From the NCBI GenBank assembly GCA_021432635.1, contig MU270062.1, positions 492,724-556,723 of the forward strand: a stretch of DNA of 64,000 nucleotides. The letters run 5' to 3'. The translations under genes were made by a program, and so were the position numbers. Shown here piece by piece: positions 32,025-44,676 of this stretch (the stretch's first letter is position 1; every line of letters starts with the position of its first letter). This stretch comes from Thozetella sp. PMI_491 (taxonomy: Eukaryota; Ascomycota; Sordariomycetes; Chaetosphaeriales; Chaetosphaeriaceae). The notes beneath the pieces were generated by a model, which was given only the letters and a program-made list of their open reading frames with translations, did not search any database and was not told where the DNA came from.

Positions 32025-34230
32025 ATGCTGGACACTTTTGAGATCTTGACCACCTCGGGCGTGGTGCTCTGGTCGCGGAGCTACTCAACCGTGAGCCCGT
32101 CCGTGATCAACCACTTTATCACGGATGTCTTTATCGAGGAGAAGGCCTCGGCCGGGGGCATGAAGGACGACCAGTCTGCTGCCACGAACCCCCCCTACAA
32201 GCACGACCAGCACACGCTGCGCTGGACGTTCGTCAAGGAGCTCGGCATCATCTTCGTGGTGAGTTGGTCGCCGCGTGCTTTGCGAGCACCACCGTGTGCC
32301 CCTCATGTACCCTCTATCGCTAACCGCTGCGCAGGCCGTCTACCGCTCGCTGCTCCACCTACAATGGATCGATAAGCTCGTCGACAACATCAAGACCATC
32401 TTCGTTAGCCTATACGGGGATCAGCTCAAGAAGCCCAATACGACGATCGTCGAGTGCATCAAGTTCGATGAGTACTTCGACCAGCAGCTCCAGGAGCTCG
32501 AAGCGGCCGGCGGAAAAGGCGATGCCAAGGGAGCGCGCCCCTTCCAAGGTGACGCTGTGCTCTCGAGCAACCTCGGAGACGAACCTCCGCTCCCCCCGGG
32601 CTTGACATTCAGAGGTGGCGCCGGCCCAGACAAGGAGGACAAGTCTGCGGATTCGACCCCGATCGCGTCTCCGAATACCTCGCGCCCCTCGACCCCCGCC
32701 GGCCCCAACCACCTGGTTGTTGGCAAAGCCGGTCCGGTTGCCAAGATGTCCCGGAGGGCCAGGAAGGTTCAGAACAGCCACTCCGCGCCAGCGAGCTCAG
32801 GTGACGAGGCGCCGGGCAGGCGGGGCAAGAAGGACAACAAGGCCGTTAAGAAGGGACGGAAGTGGGGGCCGGATGGTGTGGCATACGAGGACGAGAATGT
32901 CCAGCTTGACTACTCTAAAACGAACGCTCTGACAAGCGATAGCGAAGCCGAAGCGGTGGGCAGGTCCTCGGCGCTCGAAGAGGTGGACTCGGCAACGTGG
33001 GGCTCCAAGAGCAAGGGGAAGTTCGTGCTCAAGGACTTGGGCGAGGAGGTACACTCCATCTTGGCCTCTGCCGATGCCAAGAACTCCGCAGCTACGGCCG
33101 GGCCTTCAAGCGGGCTTGTGGGCTCAAGTCTCAGCGCCATTGGCGGGCTCTTCCGGAATGTTGTGGGCGGCAAGGTTTTGACACAGGAGGACCTAGACAA
33201 GGCTATGAAGGGTATGGAGGAGCATCTACTTAAGAAGAACGTTGCACGAGAAGCTGCGATACGGTTATGCGAGGGTGTGGAGAAGGAGCTTGTTGGCTCC
33301 AAGACCGGGAGCTTTGAGAGTATGTCGTTGAGTTCTTTATCCCTCCCCGCTCGCACACTGACAAGAACGCTCCATAGGTACCAATGCGCGGATACAAGCT
33401 GCCATGGAAGCTTCGCTAACCAAGATGCTCACCCCGACCTCCTCGCTCGACCTCCTGCGCGAGATTGACTCGATCACCTCCCCGTCCGTGACCTCCCTGC
33501 GCAAGCCCAGACCCTACGTCATGTCCATCGTAGGCGTCAATGGCGTAGGCAAGTCAACCAACTTATCTAAGATCTGCTTCTTCTTGCTGCAGAACCAGTA
33601 CAAGGTGCTCATCGCCGCCGGTGACACCTTCCGATCCGGCGCTGTCGAGCAGCTGGCCGTACATGTGCGCAATCTGAAAGAGTTGACAGCACGTGAGGGC
33701 GGCAAGGTCGAACTGTACCAAAAGGGCTACGGGAAGGACGCCGCGAACGTCGCGAAGGATGCCGTGGCCTTTGCCGCCCAGGAAGGCTACGATGTCGTTC
33801 TGATCGACACCGCTGGGCGGCGGCACAACGACCAACGCCTAATGAGCAGCTTGGAGAAATTTGCCAAGTTCGCTAACCCGGACAAGATCTTGATGGTCGG
33901 CGAGGTAGGTTTATCTTCCCTGACTAACCCCCTCTCTCGTCCGTCCGTCCGTCCGTCCGTCCGTCTTGCTAACCTCTCTTCCAGGCCCTTGTTGGCACGG
34001 ACTCGGTCGCGCAGGCGCGCAACTTCAATGCCGCCTTCGGGTCGGGGCGTACCCTTGATGGCTTCATCATCTCCAAGTGCGACACGGTCGGCGACATGGT
34101 GGGGACGCTGGTCAGCATCGTGCACGCCACCAACGTGCCCGTGTTGTTTGTCGGCGTGGGGCAACACTACTCGGACCTGAGGAACTTCTCAGTCAAGTGG
34201 GCGGTAGAGAAGCTGTTGAGCAGCAACTAA
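32025..34230 (+). CDS. srp101: Signal recognition particle receptor subunit alpha
   Basis: GTPase that docks SRP-ribosome complexes at the ER membrane. Exons 32025-32258, 32335-33319, 33378-33904 and 33985-34230 encode 663 residues. The N-terminal SRX longin-like domain (~1-140; MLDTFEILTTSGVVLWSRSY) binds the membrane beta subunit. A basic linker (~150-330) follows, then the NG domain. GTPase motifs are intact: GVNGVGKST (~460), AAGDTFRSGAVEQL, VVLIDTAGRRHND (~550), IISKCDTVGDMV (~611) and VGVGQHYSDL. Splice junctions read LGIIFV/AVYRSLLHLQW, SFE/STNARIQAAM and MVGE/ALVGTDSVAQA. The last intron contains a tetranucleotide repeat. Confidence 0.95.
33938..33965. repeat. (CGTC)7 microsatellite in an SRP-receptor intron
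   Basis: Seven perfect CGTC units lie inside the 80-base intron 33905-33984, between donor and acceptor. Length changes here would alter intron size but not the protein. Confidence 0.9.
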
Positions 34231-34810
34231 AGACGGATATTCCTGTGGGGTACCTAGTTGTCACTGCCTAATAGAGCTTTAATCGAGCATTGCCTCTGGA
34301 TGGATAGAGAGCAATCTTGTCACATTCTCCAGGAGTTCTTTTGCACCTCCTTTCTACGATCTTGTTGCCACTGCTACAGCTACTGCCCCGGTTCTTGTGT
34401 AGCTCACGCTGGCTGTAGGCCTAATGCTGGATGCTTTCCGCCAGTTAAGTTGAGGAAAAGGAGCGAAGTCTAGCTCGCCGCGTGTCTCTTGCGCGTCTAG
34501 AAGTTTGTATCATAATTCAAGGAAACCCGTCTCTAATGCCCACTGCCATATTTCTGGGGGCTCTAGACATCGTGGGTTGGAAACCACCAAGTAGGTACCT
34601 AGTAAGAGCCTCCTTTCCTCCTCAGTGGGGCACCGTCTTAGCAAAACAAACTTCTGCTTTTGTTAAATAGATCACGTGACCACGCGGGGCAGCTTCACAG
34701 CTTGAGGTCCCGCTAAACGCGTCTTTCCCTTGGATTTTGAGATCGGAATCGCATCTCCTTAATGAACACGTGCTGCGGTGCCGGGAATCCCGAATGATGA
34801 TTCCGACACG
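34231..34810. other. Spacer and upstream region of the ATR kinase gene
   Basis: 580 bases between two co-oriented genes. It contains the ATCACGTG element at 34671; no gene is supported. Confidence 0.6.
34671..34678. promoter_or_regulatory. ATCACGTG (Cbf1/bHLH-type) site upstream of the ATR kinase
   Basis: ATCACGTG, within a perfect TCACGTGA palindrome, 133 bases before the kinase ATG. It is identical to the element 124 bases before the ATP7 ATG. It matches RTCACRTG; regulation is inferred. Confidence 0.4.
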
Positions 34811-37800
34811 ATGGCTCCTGAATCTCAAGGAAGGCCGTACCATCAACAAAACGGGCTCGCAGATGGAAATGGCGGACCCCCGCCTTCGACGCTGGCTGCG
34901 CAGCTCGTCGAAAATATATCTTCCACGACAACACGGTCCTCTCGCCCGGACGAGACGGGCGAGCTGAAGCGCCTGTTCGATGTTATTGAACGTGTCAAGA
35001 ACTATCCCGAGCTGCTCAAATCACCGGCGGAGCGTGAGGAGCACAACCACATGCTCATCTACATTTGCGCCCGCGTTAACCTTGAAGGCCCTAAGTGGGA
35101 CCTACCGTCCCTTGACAGCACGGAACTGGCGGCCGAGGCACTCAAAGCTGTCAAGTTCTTTCAGGTCACCATCCAAGAGACACCATCCGTGCTGACGTTC
35201 GCCGCTGATCCCACGGCGTTTCTCTTCCGCGGGAACGAACCGCTCTGGGTCTGGCTGCTGCCAAAGGTCCTCAAGCTGCTCGGCCACCCCGACTTTGCTA
35301 GCATCAAGGAGGCCGTGGAGGGGTTTTGTGGCTTTGTCCTTTCTACAGTCAGCCAGACGGGGATTCTATGGGAACTGGCCTCCCCATTGATGAGCTACTT
35401 TCAAGAGAGCTTCAGATGTAAGCATTGCTATCAACGAGCCTATGTCTGCTTTCTGACTTTCGCTTTCTAGGCCTTATCGCCGAGATCAAGTATGGCGCAA
35501 CATCAATGACGACAAATCGCTTTGTTGAATGCGAGCTTCCTCCTCGTGCCTGGCTGCACTCTCTCCTTGGTAATGGCTACCTTGCCGGCCGAGGCGGATG
35601 TACACACACCGTGGTTGGTGTTGAACAAGCTATTGGCTATTCCACCGGCATTCTAGCCATAGTCAACAGTACTTTATTGTCTAAAAACGGCGGTCATATA
35701 TCAGACTTCTACTCTCAGCACGTTGCTTGGTTACTCGACTCCTTGATCTCATGCAGCGAGTCGAGGTTAGCCGTGTCAAAGATAGTGGATGTTCCCGCCA
35801 CTCCTCTCATACATATTCTCCTGAGCATCCTTGAAGCCCACCAGAGACTTACGAATGAGACAGCGCTTGTCGTAACGCAGAAGGCCCATAGTTTGCTCGT
35901 TTTGCTTTTGAGCCAAGCAGTGGCCGAACACCACTCTCTACTTCAAGATGACGAGGAAGCTGCCTCGTTACGACAGTCGTTGTGTCTCGCGATGATACGT
36001 CTCGCGAACGGAGCAACTAAGTACAAGAACACATCGATGCTGATATCATCTCGGCTGATGGCCCCTCTCCACGAGCTGGTCACAGATAACCCTATCATAG
36101 ACTTCGAGACGGATTTTTGGGTAGGTATCGCCATTAGTCTAGAGGCTGCGAATATAGCACTTACCAGATGCATAGCGATGCTTCCAACTATTGAAGGAGG
36201 CTACAGCGAGCCAGCCACGGACTGCTTTCAGCCCCGATGTTTGGTCGGACAAGTTTACCGACGAGCGCCTTCGTCAGCTCGTCCAAGAGCTAGACCGTCC
36301 TGCATCCGAGGAACAACTATATCAACCAGCCGCAAAACGACTGAAAGTATCTCAGGAACTGTCGACGCTCGATGGAATCATGGACAAATTTTCTCGGTTG
36401 ATGCTGTCTGAGGCCGTGTCTCCGCTCGACACGCTTGGTGATGAGTTCCTGTAGGTCCTAACGCTCTTCTACCAAGCCACCACTGACACAAATTCAGTAA
36501 CCGATTTGCAAAACTCAGTGTCGATGAGCAATGCCAAGCAGTAGATATACTGGCTCGTATGCCCTGCGCAGCTGAAGGGACCTTGACCGTGGATCCCAGT
36601 CATCAATCGATATCCCCCAACTTTCAGTGCACCGCTTGCCTGGGATGGAGGGATACCAACATCGCATCGCGGCCCGATAACAGGCACATCCAGTCGGCGG
36701 TTGTCAGTATATTCGAAAGGCTTGTGAAACTCACTGGCTTCATTCACTCGAGACGACCTCGGGTAGTAGCAATGATTGCCCTGCGTCGAATCATTTTCCA
36801 TTCAGAAGACTCAGAAGTTTGGGATCTTGAGAAGTCAGCCCTAGGACAATGGTGTGTCCAGTCGTTGACAAGCTCTATCCGAGAACTTCGCGTCGCTGCT
36901 GGGCGCCTGCTTGCCGTCTTTCTCCGCGAGCCCGCGCCACTAAAGGTCGATCACGGCATCCTCAGACGAAACCGGGCCAATGCTCTGGCCATCCTCAAGT
37001 CAATAGCAGACAGGGACACGCCTCCTCTCAACGAGACGTGTATCATGGCTCTGGGACAGCTCGGTAGGGTAGTATCAGACCAGAGTCTTAACATGGCATT
37101 GCATAAGCTTCTGGAATACCTCGGACATCGCAACACAATAGTGTCTGCTCTAGCTTTCAACGAGATACTGAATCTGGCAGACGGCCGAGGCGTGACGGCG
37201 CGCGAACTTTTCGAGCCATTCTGGAACAACCTTGCCCTAGCTGCTGTCAAGGACTTGGTCTCCCGCCCGCAGACGACAAGGACAATCGCCGAGCTTCTGC
37301 AAGTCAATGTCTCCCATCTTCTTAAACGCCTACAACATCATGCACTTCCCTATCTTGTCCTCAACAAGAAACGTGATGTTATCCAGAAGATCACCGAGGC
37401 TCGAGGAGAGGAGCATACATTTCAGCCCTGCTTGGATCTAAGGAACCTTCCCGGAATTCTCGCCCTCCTTATTTCTCGAGAATCCCATGATGTCGAGCGA
37501 GATGCCATGAAGCTCCTCCATGAGATCTCTCCCCACTTCGACAAGTTTACGTTTGCGGACCTATTGAAGATGGAGCCTATTGGTACTTCTGTCGAGCTTT
37601 TGAAGGCGGGGGGCGAAGCCGATGGTCCCCGTAAAGCTCGGTGTCGTGCTGGCCTAGCTCTCTTGGCGAAGCTCGTGCATGACGACAGCGATACCGAAGG
37701 GGAGGGGAAGAAGAGGAACCGAGTCGGCCGCTTTATTCAATCTCATGCTCTCGGTGTTACACCACGCCTGACTGAGATTATCAATGATCCCAAGAGCATC

Positions 37801-40800
37801 CGGCCGCCAGTTCAAGAACAAATACGCTGCATTCGGGCCATGGAAGAGCTGGTCATTGTCTGCAAATCTTATGTGCGTGTCTCTCGTCCTGAAATGGCAG
37901 CCTGTCTGCTCTCCGCTCTAGCTGTCGACGACTTGCGCCCAACAGCTTTCTCGTGCTGGCAAGCCATGCTCATGCATTTTGACGAGGAGGATGTCGAGGC
38001 TCTTATTGAAACGACTTTCTTCATCACGGGACACTACTGGAAGTCGTTCGACGAAGCCACTCAGAGGAAAGCGAAAGAGCTCATCCAAGGTCTGCTTGAT
38101 AGGTACCCGCAGTCGGTCCAGGACTGGGTAGACAAGCTACCCTCGCTCAGCCACATCCCTGAGCTCGTCGACCTCAACCGCAAGATCGACTCTCTCCGGA
38201 AGAAACTCACGGATCGAGCCGCCCTGTACCTCTTTAGCGACCGGCTAGGGCATGACAACCCAGGGGTCGCTATGCAGGCACTCAGCGAACTTTCCAAATA
38301 CCTGAAGCAAAACCAGGTTTATATACAAACCACCGCCATGAGCGAGCAACCGGACCCTGTGGTGACGGACTTGATGCGAGCATTGCTCGACTGTTCGTCC
38401 CGGTACAACGGCATTCATCCTGATATCACTCGACTGAGTGCAGAATGCATCGGCTTGGTCGGATGTCTCGACTCAAATCGGCTCGAAACAACTAGGAAGC
38501 AGCCGAGCTTCGTGGTCATATCCAACTTCGAGGATGCTGGCGAGACCACCAGCTTCATCGCCTTCACGCTTGAGCACGTCTTGGTCAAGTCATTTCTCGC
38601 GGCGACTGACACCCGTTTAATCGGCTTCCTATCTTACACAATGCAAGAACTTCTCGAGAAGTGTGACTTCAAAGCCGCCTACATCCTGCAAGGCAAATCT
38701 CCCTCCGAAAGCGTCTTTGCAAAGTGGCAAAGCATCTCGGAAGGGACGCGAGAGGTCTTGCTGCCCTTTATGGCATCGAAATATGTCGTGGCCGCACTGC
38801 CTCGGCAGCAGGTCAGCTATCCCATCATCCAAGCCAACCGGTCCTACGGCAGCTGGCTGCGAACTTTCGTGCTCGATCTTCTGCACAGCGACCAGAACCC
38901 ATTCGCGTCCTTCATATTCGGACCTCTGCAAAGAGTCATTAAAGTCACGGATGGATCGATTGCTGAATTCTTGCTACCGTATGTGGTGTTGCATGTCGTG
39001 GTAGGGCAGGAACACTCGTCCGAGTTCCGCGACAAAGTAATAGGCGAGTTGCTCGGCATTCTCCAGCTCCAGCCAACAGAGAGCTCATCGTATGCTGAAA
39101 GGGAAGAAGTGAAGCGGTACTACGAGGTACGTAAATTTCTTTGCAACCGGGTGGAATGTAATGCCCTGACTTTCCGTAGGCTTGTTTCCGCATCCTCGAC
39201 TACTGCATGCGATGGGTGCAGCTCAGAAAGAGCCAGCCTGGGCTAAAGCCAAAGCATGAATCGCAGATAAAGCGAGTTGAGCAAGTAATCAAGGCTCTGG
39301 ACCCTGAGCTTCTCTCTCGGCGCGCTGTCGACTGCAGGCAGTATGCCAGAGCGCTCTTCTTCTTGGAACCGCACATATTTCAGCAAGAGAGCACAAAGGG
39401 GCGACGGCACTCCCCCGAGAGTGCCGCAGAGGAAGCAAGGCTGCTGCAATCCCTCTCCGATATTTACACACAGATCGATGACCCTGACGGCTTGGAGGGC
39501 GTGTCAGCACGCCTGCCGATCGTCGATATCGGCCAGCAGACTCTGAACCATCGCAAGGCTGGCCGATGGACTGCCGCGCAGACTTGGTACGAGATTCGCC
39601 TCGCTGAATCTCCAGAGAACGTCGACGTCCAGCTCGATCTCCTGACTTGTCTAAAGGAGTCTGGCCAGCATGGTACGTGGTACCTCTTGATTCCAGTTCC
39701 TATAGAGCTAACTATAGGCAGACGTTCTACTCAACTATGTAGAAGGCATGAAGTACACACCATCGTCGGTCAACAAGATCATACCCTTCGCTGTCGAGGC
39801 ATCATGGGCAACGGGCCGGTGGCGAACCCTAGAAAAGTATCTCAACCTTTACAATGCCGGCGATATCACAGAAGAGTTCAACCTCGGCATTTCCCAATCC
39901 CTGCTCTGTCTGGAGCGCGGCGACCTCGACAGTTTTAGGGAATGCGTGCAATTGACAAGGGACAAGGTTGCCAGCTCTATGTCTCATTCTGCAACATCAT
40001 CCCTCAGGGTGGCTCACGATGCACTTCTCAAATGCCATGCACTTGGCGATCTCGAGATGATTGCCTACGCCAAGTGTGATGGAGATGGTGATCAACAACA
40101 GCTTCTCACTTCCCTAGAGAGGCGCGTAGAGGTTTTAGGAGCATACGTCGGCGATAAGCAGTATCTCCTTGGGATCCGAAGAGCAGCAATGCAGTTGATG
40201 CGCCCCAAGTTTGAGAATAGTGATATCTCGTCGCTCTGGCTATCGAGTGCTAGACTGGCCAGGAAGTCGGGTTCCATACACCAATCTTTCAATGCAGTTC
40301 TCCATGCACAACAACTGGGCGATTCTTCGGCGACCATTGAGAATGCAAGACTGCTATGGAAAGAAGGCCATCATCGCAAGGCGATCGAGATGCTTCAGGG
40401 TGCGATCAAAGGGCAACCTGCCACCTCATCTAGCGAGCAACACGCATCAAACCCGCCGACTTCGAGCAAGAAGCACGACGTCCAGATCAACCTGTCGTCT
40501 GCGCGTGCGCACCTCCTTCTTGCGAAATGGCTCGATTCAACGGGCCAGGCACATGCCAGTGCCCTCAGGCTACAATACCAGCAAGCGGCCAAGACGCATT
40601 CTCAGTGGGAAAAAGGCCACTACTATCTCGGCCGCCACTACAAGAAAGTTTTAGAATCCGAGAAGATGCTGAAGACGGACCAGCAGAGCGACGAGTACGT
40701 GACCGGAGAGACAGCCAAGCTGGTCATCGAAAACTACATGCGATCCTTGAACTACGGCACAAAGTACCTCTTTCAGACTCTCCCACGCATCTTGACCTTG

Positions 40801-42441
40801 TGGCTGGAGCTCGGTATGCAGGTTGACAACAAGGCTGTCGAGGCAAGAGTTACGGTCTCGCGGGAGTTGCAGTTGCGCCGCAAGTCGATCCTACAGGAGT
40901 TGCATAAGTACTTCCACAGACACCTGGCTCGTATGCCAGCCTTCATCTTCTACACGGCCTTGCCGCAGATGGTTGCGAGAATAGCCCATCCAAACGCCGA
41001 AGTGTTCAAGCTCCTAGAGCAAATCATCGTCAAGGTAGTTGAGGCACACCCGAGACAAGCTCTCTGGAGTTTGTTTGCCTGCATGACACCCCGACAGACC
41101 TCAGAACGACGGGCGAGGGGACAACAGATCCTAAACGCTCTACGGGGACTCGCGCAGAGGAAAGAGGGTGAGCAGTTCAGCCTCAAACAACTGCTTCGGA
41201 TGGGCGAAAAGCTCGCCGATCAGCTGTTGCTCGCCTGCAACAACGGCAACTTCCAGAGCAACAGGAATAGCCACGCAAGCATCACGCGCGACCTCCACTT
41301 CAACCACAAGTGTACGCCTTGCCCGCTCGTCGTGCCTATTGAGAAGTGTCTTACTGCCACACTCCCTACCATCACGGATGTTATGCGCAAGCACCAGCCC
41401 TTCTCCCGTGACTTGATCACGATCGAGGGCTTCTTGGACGAAGTCTACGTCCTGGGCTCGCTGGCGAAGCCACGCAGGCTGACGGCCCGCGGCTCGGACG
41501 GGCAAACCTACATGCTTCTGGTCAAGCCAAAGGACGATCTACGCACTGATCAGCGGCTCATGGAGTTCAACGCCATGATCAACCGGTCCCTCAAGCGCGA
41601 TGCTGAGTCTTCGCGGCGCCAGCTCTACATCAAGACGTATGCCGTAACGCCGCTCAACGAAGAGTGCGGTATCATCGAGTGGGTCGACGGGCTAAAGACG
41701 CTCCGCGACATCCTGCTCAATATATACGGGACGCGCGGCATCAAGCCCAACTACACTAGCATAGCCAGCTTGATGAAGGAAGCCATGCTCAACGAATCCA
41801 ATGTCTCCCTGTTCACCGAAAATGTACTCGGCATCTTCCCCCCCGTTCTGCAAGACTGGTTCACGAGCCAGTTCCCGAGTCCAGACGCGTGGTTCGCCGC
41901 TCGCCTGACCTACACGCGCTCTTGTGCCGTGATGAGTATGGTGGGCACAATTCTCGGGCTCGGAGACCGTCACGGCGAGAACATTTTGCTGGAAGAGGGC
42001 AACGGCGGCGTCTTCCACGTGGACTTCAACTGCCTGTTCGACAAGGGCCTAACGTTTGCGCAGCCCGAGCGCGTACCGTTCCGCCTGACGCACAACATGG
42101 TTGCGGCAATGGGCATTTACGGATACGAGGGTCCATTCCGACAGTGCAGCGAGCTGACGCTCCGCATCCTCCGCCAGCAGGAGGAGACCCTAGTGACGAT
42201 CCTGGAAGCATTCATCTACGATCCCACTCTAGATCTCCAGAGGGACAAGAAGCGGAAGAACGATCTCGTAATACTCAACCCGACCAGCGTGGTGGAGAGC
42301 ATCAAGAGGAAACTCCGGGGACTGCTGCCCGAGGAGAGCATCCCCCTCGGCGTGGAGGGCCAAGTGGAGGAGCTGATCAAGCAAGCTACGGACCCCAAGA
42401 ACTTGACAGCTATGTATATCGGGTGGTGTCCATTTCTGTAG
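34811..42441 (+). CDS. mec1: ATR/Mec1-type checkpoint kinase (PIKK)
   Basis: DNA-damage and replication checkpoint kinase, equivalent to Mec1, Aspergillus UvsB and human ATR. Exons 34811-35417, 35471-36120, 36176-36450, 36498-39126, 39180-39672 and 39722-42441 encode about 2,457 residues, the usual size. The N-terminal two-thirds is helical HEAT-like solenoid including the UME region; a FAT domain follows (~1400-1950). The kinase domain shows the ATP-binding lysine in YMLLVKPKDDLR (~2150), catalytic loop GLGDRHGENIL (~2300) and metal-binding VDFNCLFDKG (~2318). The FATC tail ends in NLTAMYIGWCPFL. Every junction was chosen to restore frame; the 55-base intron 36121-36175 (FW/RCFQLLKEATASQ) is easy to miss because the upstream frame stays open beyond it. 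Confidence 0.95.
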
Positions 42442-43198
42442 ATTTAAATGCCCATCGGCAAGCGGCTTTCTCACTCGGCCGTCGCACTACGGCATCAAGA
42501 GTACCTAGGGATCCATTGTCAAATAGACCAGGCATCAAAACGATGGCCATCAAAAGATCAAGCGGTTCCGAGGCAGCCTCAGCGCCACTGCGCTTTGAGG
42601 TTTCCAAGAAACTTGTTGGTGAATAATGCATGCAAACGGAGATGCTTTCTCAGATTCCCGGATGTTCCTTTGTGACTTGTCACTCCATATTTTTAGGGGG
42701 TGCTGCCTCATTACCCCTGCCCGTCATCCCTGCGACTCGGCTCAGTGCGGTACCTGTATCCGTATGTACATACAGAGTAGCACAGTATATGTACAGCTGG
42801 ACCTACGCAAGCTACGATCGATAAGCAGTCGAGGACCCTAGTGCCTAAAATTCCAGCGCAACCTAGGCTTTGCAACAAGCACGCGCCAGCCATTTTCTGC
42901 TCACTCAGCCAATCCGCAACACAACAAGGAGCACTACGAGGCATTGTGCAGCAAACGCGAGCAGGTGTTGTGCAATCAAGCCGGCCACTCCCTCTTCGCT
43001 TTTTTTTTTCTTTTTAAGGCGCAGCCTAGGTGCAGGCACCATCTGAATTTGTTTGTCGCGTCCGACTTTTGGCACCAGTCGCGTCTCACCAACCTCATTG
43101 CTGGGAGCAAACTTTTCTCTCAAATCAACACCCACCCGCCTCATTCAACCATCCTCCTCTCATCATCGCCCGAAAAATCATCAAGCGAGACAGCCGAA
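42442..43198. other. Intergenic spacer
   Basis: About 755 bases between the kinase and the PARP-finger gene. A pyrimidine-rich T tract lies near 43000-43016, in the probable promoter or leader of the downstream gene. No gene is supported. Confidence 0.6.
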
Positions 43199-44676
43199 AT
43201 GCCGGAGCTCGGAAACTATCGCGTGGGTAAGCCAGTCATTTCTTTCTCTACGCTCACTTCCCGTTCTCCATTTCTCTGTAGAACAACAATCTTCTGGCGG
43301 CCAGGTCTGATCAAGATGCAGAGGTCTCCAGCACCAACCGCGCTGGCTGCAAGGACACCAAGTGCAAGGAGGAGGGCATTAAGATCAAGAAGGGAGAGCT
43401 TCGCTTTGGTACGTGGGTCACGATTCAGGACCATGGCAGCTGGGCCTGGAGACACTGGTAAGCAACCCCCCCCCCCCTGCACTACCTCAGCGTCGAGCTA
43501 GGCATCGTGTCTCCCATGTTTCTCCTCCCGCATTACTTACGCTGGATACATAGGGGCTGTGTGTCTGGTCAGACCCTCCAGAACATTCGTGATGTTGTTC
43601 CTGAAAACAAGGATGGCACCTACGACGTCGAAGCTCTGGATGGCTTCGATGAGATGGGGTAAGGAACCGAACGAAGAGGTCGAAGTCTCTGTTTTCTAAC
43701 GGTCTATAGCGACCATCCCGACATCCAAGAGAAGGTTCGTCGCTGTGTGAACCAGGGCTTTATCGATCCTGAGGACTTCAACGGTGTAAGTCCCATCCCG
43801 TGAAGACGGTCTAGATGGCGCACTCGTACTCCTAAGACTTACACCTAATAGGACCCAGATTTCAACGTTCTGGGCAAGAGAGGCATCCGCGGCCGCACCC
43901 CGAAGAAGAAGAAGGCTAGCGCCGGCGATGATGAGGTATGGATCTCTAATTGGCGAGTGGTGTAGCAAGCTAGATTAACACTGTACAGGAGGATGGAGCC
44001 GGTGCTTCCGTGGATACGCCTTCCAAGAAGCCGGCTAAGCGCTCCCGCAAGTCTAAGGCTGCCGAAGATGACGACGAGGAGCCGGAGCCTATTGCCAAGA
44101 AAAGCAGGACGGCCAAAGGTGCAGCGGCGAAGGCTGTCAAGAAGGAGAGTGTTGACGACTTGGCACCAGTCCCGGTGCCCACCAAGGCAAAGAGAAAGTC
44201 TGCCGTCAAGGCGGAGCCCGATGTCGAGCAATCCGAAGAACCTGCCCCTGTCACTAAGAAAGCTAAGGCACGCAAGTCGGGTGCGTCTGTCAAGAACGAG
44301 GTCAAAGACGAGCCCATGGACGACATCCAGCCTGCTCCCACTCAAACCAAGAAGAGCCGCAAGTCGGCGACAGTCAAGGACGAAGACGGCGAGGAAGAGG
44401 ACGACAAGAAGGCGACGAAGGCCAAGGCTGCTATCCCGAAGAAGCCCAAGAAGGCCGGTCCTGCTAAGGAGGAAGTCGATGAGCAGGATGAAGCGGATCT
44501 ACCGACCCAGAAAGCCGCTCGTGGCCGCAAATCCAAGGCCGCCGCCGAGTCTGATGGCGACGAGGCGGCGACTGCTGCACGGCCTAAGCGTGGGCGGAAG
44601 GCGTGAGTGCACCCTCTCCCTCTGCTTCAGAGCATGCTAACTCGAAATCAGTTCTGCGGCCAAGTCTAAGAAATGA
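43199..44676 (+). CDS. PARP-type zinc-finger nuclear protein with Lys-rich tail
   Basis: Seven exons (43199-43226, 43322-43457, 43554-43658, 43710-43785, 43852-43935, 43989-44602, 44652-44676) encode 355 residues. Residues ~7-95 form a PARP-type DNA-break-sensing finger: YRVEVSSTNRAGCKDTKC, KKGELRFGTWV and WAWRHWGCVSG supply ligands Cys19, Cys24, His54 and Cys57. The rest (~120-355) is disordered, Lys/Ala/Glu-rich and histone-H1-like, with repeated KKSRKS and RGRKSK stretches that look like nuclear localisation signals. There is no PARP catalytic, BRCT or WGR domain. The finger family binds DNA ends; a chromatin or repair role is inferred. The 95-base first intron is set by conservation: only acceptor 43321 yields YRVEVSSTNRAGC. 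Confidence 0.85.

Noticed and set aside
35425-36411. Reading the ATR exon straight through to 36411
   Set aside because: The frame past 36120 loses similarity, while a 55-base GT..AG intron (36121-36175) restores a sensible continuous protein.
41889-42626. 245-codon frame within the ATR kinase C-terminus
   Set aside because: It is a +1 shadow of the highly conserved kinase and FATC exon.
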